Source: Adiantum capillus-veneris (lineage: Eukaryota > Streptophyta > Polypodiopsida > Polypodiales > Pteridaceae). From it: DNA of 64,000 bases. Shown piece by piece: positions 59,687 through 64,000 of the stretch. Under the pieces are notes generated by a model that did no database searches, was not told the DNA's origin, and worked only from the letters and a program-made list of their open reading frames with translations. Made by a program: the position numbers and the translations under genes. The DNA lies in NCBI GenBank assembly GCA_014529385.2, contig CM043963.1:93589912-93653911 (forward strand), read 5' to 3'. Numbering within the stretch: the first letter of the stretch is position 1; each line of letters begins with the position of its first letter.

Positions 59687-60560
59687 CTAAGGCATCAGCT
59701 TCATTGTTTTGAGCCCTTGGAATGTGGTGTAGTTGAACTTCTTCAAACTTACCCAAAAAAAAATTACACAGCTTAAGTGAGTCCTCAAGCTAGGATTCTT
59801 ACATGTCCATACTCCATTTACTTGCCTTATCAAAAGTAGAGCATCCCCAAATACGTTAAGGCATTTTACCCCTTGCAAGATGCACCATTGTAACCCCTTG
59901 GTTAGTGTTGCATACTCAACTTCATTATTAAAATGTGATTCCAACAAATGGCCAAGCAAAAATACCTTGATACCTTTGTCATCAAAGACCACTATGCCTG
60001 CAGCTTCTTTGTCAGATGCTCGCTTGTAGGCTCCATCAAAGTAAAGAGAGTGTTCTCTTTCTACCACCGGTGGCGTTGGAAGTGATTGAATTCCTTCCTT
60101 TTTAGATTGCTTCACCTTCTTCTCAAAATTTTGGTAGGTCATGAGCCCCCCCAAGCTTGCCCTTGTTGTGCTTTCTACCTGTACCGTGTAGTCAAGCTCT
60201 TGCAGACAAACTAGCCATTCAGTAATCCTAGCAGAAACATCCATGTGTTGTACAACATAAGGAAACATCTCATCCATGGTCAAAATCACAAATTTCCTAG
60301 GCAAAAAATATGACCTAAACTTTGTAGTTGCAAATCTAAGAGCTAGGACTAGGTGTTCCACATAGGTGAAACCTTTCTCTGTTGCTGTCATCATTTGATT
60401 GGAGAAGTAGATTGGCCTCATGAAAGATGTTTTTGTATCCTTCTGGAGTAGCACAGCCCCCAAGGAGTCATCACCCACTCTTGAGGTGACATAGAATTTT
60501 TCATCCCACTTAGGTGGTGAGATAGTTGGTAGGGTGGCTAAGACCTCCTTTACCTTGTTG
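59687..60560 (-). pseudogene. Tat RNase H and additional archaeal-type RNase H
   Basis: The first RNase H reads VGDDSLGAVLLQKDTKTSFM, EKGFTYVEHLVLALRFA and, later, LTMDEMFPYVVQHMDVSARI. The second starts about 150 residues further: REHSLYFDGAYKRASDKEAA, GIVVFDDKGIKVFLLG, NNEVEYATLTKGLQWC and LNVFGDALLLIRQVNG. Conserved acidic residues of the second copy (YFDGA, NEVEY, FGDALL) are readable. The acquired second RNase H is characteristic of plant Tat elements. The linkage to RT (60560-60654) is broken by frame changes. Confidence 0.82.
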
Positions 60561-60653
60561 TAGTGATGTTCGCTCTCCTCGTCCTAGGTGAAAGTTTATC
60601 ATTGAGTGAGTTGTTGTAGTGGTAGAACAAGTTGTGATAGTAGATGCATGAAT

Positions 60654-61636
60654 CTACTCAAGTATCTCACCTTTTGTAAAAAAGAGACCAATTTGACGTG
60701 CGGTTGTTGGTGAAGGTAGGGCTATGAGTGCGGACACCTTACTTAGATCGGCGTTGATACCTTTTGATGAAATTTCATGGCCTAAAATAATGACTCTACT
60801 TTCCCCAATGTGGCACTTGTCTACATTTAATTGCCCACCTAGGCTTTGCAACCTTACCAAACCCTCAGTTACCTTTTCTAAGTGTGAAATACGAGGGCTA
60901 TATATACAAAAAACATCAATGAACACTCTTATGGATGTTCCAAAGAACGGTTGAAAGACATATGTGACATATCTTTGGAATGTGGCAGGTGCATTTGTGA
61001 GACCAAATGGCATAACTCTGTATGAAAAACAGCCCCATGTCGTAATAAAAATGCTTTTCAGCTGATCTTCCAAGGCTATGTGTATTTGAAAATACCCGGA
61101 ATAACCATCACACATGGTGTAACAGTCAAAACCCGCCCCTTCATTTAGAATTTCATCCAAGAAAGGTAGAGAAAAGTGGTCTCTCTTTGTAGTTGCATTT
61201 AGTGGTTTGTAGTCAACGCAGACCCTCCACTTACCATTCTTCTTAGGTGTCACTACTACGGGTGACACCCACTTTGAGTTTTCCATAGGATAGTAGCTTC
61301 CTTACCTCGGCCAGAAGTGCCTTTTCTTGTATGACCCCCAGCCGTCGTAGTTTTTGCACAACTGGTTTTACCCCTTCCTTCAACTTAATATAATGTTACC
61401 TATTATGATTCTTTCATAGTTGTCAATGAAAAGGTCAGGAAATCCCATCAACATTTGCAAAAATTTATCTTTCTCTTCAATTGTTAACTCCATAGTCAGC
61501 ATGCTCTTCAACCTACTTTCTCCTAGGCTAGGTGATTTACTTTCCTCTTCGTTGCTTTACCCTTCTAGTGACGGGTCGCCAATTGTGCTTACCCTTTGTA
61601 GATCCTTCATGATGATTGTAGGGAGGCTTTGTACAA
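60654..61636 (-). pseudogene. Tat reverse transcriptase and upstream pol fragment
   Basis: RT motifs: KWVSPVVVTPKKNGKWRVCV, DYKPLNATTKRDHFSLPFLD, YSGYFQIHIALEDQ, VMPFGLTNAPATFQRYV and VRVFIDVFCIYS-like sequence. The catalytic motif normally ends D-D; here the second Asp is Val (FIDVF), so polymerase activity would be lost. The frame breaks at about 61286 and the upstream part (61290-61636) has several stops but still reads ELTIEEKDKFLQMLMGFPDL. Thumb and connection are truncated near 60670. The fusion to LTR sequence at about 61636 replaces gag and protease. Confidence 0.85.
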
Positions 61637-62633
61637 TGACCTAATTGCAACCCACACAAAATTATCAAATCCATGTATCCGATAACCCGGCTAGGGCATG
61701 GAAGCACGAGCATCGAATAAATGGAATAGAGGATTCAAGAGATCACCTCTCCATTATAAGTAGAGATTATCCATGGCAAGAATAACTCTAAACCTACTCT
61801 AATCACTAATCAAACAACTCCTACACACATCAAGCGCACCAAAGTCCGACTTGCAATAGACTACAAACCCCAAGCACACTAATGATAAGCACACAGTAAT
61901 TACCACATGTCAATTAAGGCACTTCATCAATAGCTAGAGATTCATAAAACCTATCTACACACACGAGGTGAATGATGCTAGAGATTCATAAAACCTATCT
62001 GCACACACGAGGTGAATGGTGCTAGAGCTTCATAAAACCTATCTACACACAAAAAAGAATAGGGCACACACACAAATTACAAGATTAAGATCCAACTTAA
62101 TCAACCTAATTTGTGATGCTAAATATCGCAAATCATACGCTCGTAGAGAGATAAGAGTGGTTACTAGCAAGAATTACATATGTCTCTCAAATCTAGAATA
62201 ATGAAAGTGTAATACTACTTCATGACAAGATCAAATGTAGAGAAGAAGTAGACTAATGAGAAAATAAGAATTAGATTAATAAGAACATCTTACTCTAACT
62301 ACAATGGTTAGCACTAGCCTCTCAAGCATAGACATGAAGCTCAAGGCTAGTCCAAAGAGTGAACACTCTAGAGAGAGGGATCTATCAAAAGTGGATCCTC
62401 AAGAGTGGATACTCAAGAATGAAGCCTCCCTTCCTAAAGGCTTTCTTTTAACGGTTTTTACAACAATCCCTTCTACTATGGGTTTAAGCTTGAGCCCTCA
62501 AACTAGCATTTACAACTTTGGAAATCCAAGTGAGCCCAAGACTTATACAAAGTGAGTGGAAATATTATGCACAACCATAGATATCTCCCGTTTGATGCAT
62601 ATTCGGTGTAGCCTGTGTTAGCCGCTGCTAACA
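61637..62633 (-). repeat. Third copy of the A/B LTR family
   Basis: It matches 15952-16863 and 24608-25559 from ATGACCTAATTGCAACCC to GCTGCTAACA. On the minus strand it opens TGTTAGCAGCGG at 62633, preceded by an excellent polypurine tract. It is therefore the 3' LTR of an element lying at higher coordinates. The last ~25 bp of the LTR are replaced by the Tat pol junction. Confidence 0.7.
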
Positions 62634-62652
62634 TTCCCCCCTTCCTAATAGG
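62634..62652 (-). other. Polypurine tract before the third LTR
   Basis: The minus strand reads CCTATTAGGAAGGGGGGAA and then the TGTTAGC of the LTR. LTRs A and B lack such a tract, in keeping with their being 5' LTRs. Confidence 0.7.
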
Positions 62653-64000
62653 ACGTGCGCCGGTGAAGCAAGAGATGATGACATGGTAGAAAGCAAGTCC
62701 ATGGAAGAAATGTTGAGCTGCAAAACATAAGAATGAGCATCAAAGGCTACCAAGAATGAATAAAATATGAAGCACAATGAACAATCATGCAAAGTGAATT
62801 TTTTGCTTTCAGAAGATGGATGAATCATAGTAAAAAACTAGACAACATAAAGCAAAAAAGACACCTAAACTATCGTGAAGATTAAAACACTTGAAATTTT
62901 AGTTTTATGCATGAAACACAAGCAATCAATAAGACCCTAAGCTAATGCAAGTTCATAAACTTACTAGCCTAAAAACTATGTGACCAATATTAATAAATCA
63001 TTCAAGTCTATCATGTCTATGGGCTATTAAAAAAGCTCCTAATCTATTAGTACATTGTCACAACTTTTTGAAGCTCATAGAAGTTTTGTTTTTGTCACAT
63101 TGAAAAAGGTAAATCACAATCACAACACTATCACCCCAAGGCAAGTCTAGGTGTGACTCTTGGCTCCTTGAACCCTCAAGAAAGTGTTCCAAAAGCCTAC
63201 TAGCCTACCAAGGCGACGGTTAACCCTTATCAGCCTAGGGCATCGATTTAGGGCCTTGACCAAGCAAGCCAAGGTGATTCCCCTCGCCTGCCAAGTGCCA
63301 ATAAGGCGCTACGCCTCACAAAGACACTACATAACATAAAAATTTTGATTTTCATGTGTCTACTAGCACTTTTGCTATTTTTTCTTAACACTTTTTTGTT
63401 TCATTAATTCATTTTTTTGCACTTTTGTATTGCTTCCAACTTGAGATACTAATGAAAATTGGACTAAAATGACTAAAGCCTAATCATAGCCGTAGGTCAT
63501 GTTAAAAATGAATGGAGTATTAAGACTTTCACTAAAAGTCTAGGACTATCAAGAAATGATCCTACATTAACCTAAGGTCAAGGCCAATTACCTATGATTA
63601 GCACACATAAAACCTAATTTTTTGATGAGTTAATTTTCACAAAGCAAAGTGTTGAAAATTTAGGATGTGTAGCTTTCAAACATGGAAAAAACCATAGCTT
63701 AGAAGCAAAATTTCACTTAAGCCAAGCATAGAGAATGAAGAGATGAAGAAAAGAGAAAAAACATGGAAGGATTACACCTATTTATTCTCTTTTGAGCAAA
63801 AACATGGAAAATTTACACCTATTTATTCTCTTTTGAGCACCCTTGAGCAAGCATCCCCTTTGTGTAGAGAAGTCTCTTTGATCTTTTTATTTGCAAAAGA
63901 AGCTAATTTGAAGACAAGTGTGAACACAAGCTCCAAAGCATTTTATTGAAAACAAAAGCACACAAAAACATTAATGAAAACCTAAAACTAGGGTCTTGCA
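62653..64000 (-). other. Non-coding 3' interior of an LTR element that continues beyond the window
   Basis: From its position upstream of a polypurine tract, this should be the 3' interior of a gypsy-type element. I see no pol motif in it. A 41-bp tandem duplication lies at 63760-63841 (AACATGGAARRNTTACACCT and following). Confidence 0.45.

Larger units (their letters stand above)
58216..61636 (-). mobile_element. Ty3/gypsy Tat-lineage pol remnant
   Basis: On the minus strand from 61636 down: an RT fragment, RNase H, a second RNase H of archaeal type, integrase and a C-terminal domain. The double RNase H is diagnostic of the plant Tat lineage. No gag or protease remains: the pol is fused at about 61636 to an LTR. 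Frameshifts separate most domains. Confidence 0.85.

Overview
The window looks like intergenic, repeat-dominated nuclear DNA of a land plant. The plant assignment rests on the retroelements. Ty1/copia elements carry a primer-binding site (PBS) close to TGGTATCAGAGC, the initiator-Met tRNA site usual in plants. There is a Ty3/gypsy chromovirus with a C-terminal chromodomain, and a Tat-lineage Ty3/gypsy pol with a second, archaeal-type RNase H domain. Very long GA/CT, GT/CA and AT dinucleotide tracts are common. I cannot name the species. I found no convincing host protein-coding gene, rRNA, tRNA or CRISPR array; every recognisable coding stretch is a retrotransposon remnant with stops or frameshifts.

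Layout. 1-815 is a dispersed LTR-like repeat that recurs at 19725-20545. 2.0-7.2 kb is a decayed copia element on the minus strand: RNase H, reverse transcriptase (RT), a 1.1 kb foreign insert, integrase and half a protease. Its protease is cut exactly at the active site by a (CT/GA)n microsatellite, followed by a composite microsatellite/minisatellite to 8.2 kb. 8419-10876 is a short plus-strand element with two LTRs, PBS, polypurine tract (PPT) and only a gag gene, a TR-GAG-type non-autonomous copia element. Two related hairpins follow at 11.0-11.26 kb.

12.2-28.2 kb is a direct duplication: copy A 12192-19722 and copy B 20939-28195, about 7.4 kb each, separated by 1.2 kb. Each copy holds a ~0.95 kb LTR-like sequence, an unrecognised coding remnant and several microsatellites that differ between the copies. 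A third copy of this LTR lies at 61.6-62.6 kb.

30.5-42.3 kb is a tandem array of Ty3/gypsy chromovirus sequence on the minus strand, in the order LTR III, partial pol, LTR II, complete gag-pol, LTR I. The middle LTR is shared, as expected from recombination between elements. 42.3-44.9 kb holds small tandem duplications and a probable short LTR element. 45.65-48.69 kb is a satellite with alternating ~275 and ~350 bp units, full of perfect palindromes.

50.7-56.7 kb is a 5'-truncated LINE on the minus strand, split by a copia element (51499-55588) with an exact 5-bp target duplication. 57.9-62.6 kb is a Tat-lineage pol with a minisatellite in its 3' region, joined to an LTR that has a polypurine tract on its far side. 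The mutual arrangement shows several rounds of nested insertion, internal deletion, slippage at dinucleotide tracts and segmental duplication. No element in the window looks capable of autonomous transposition.
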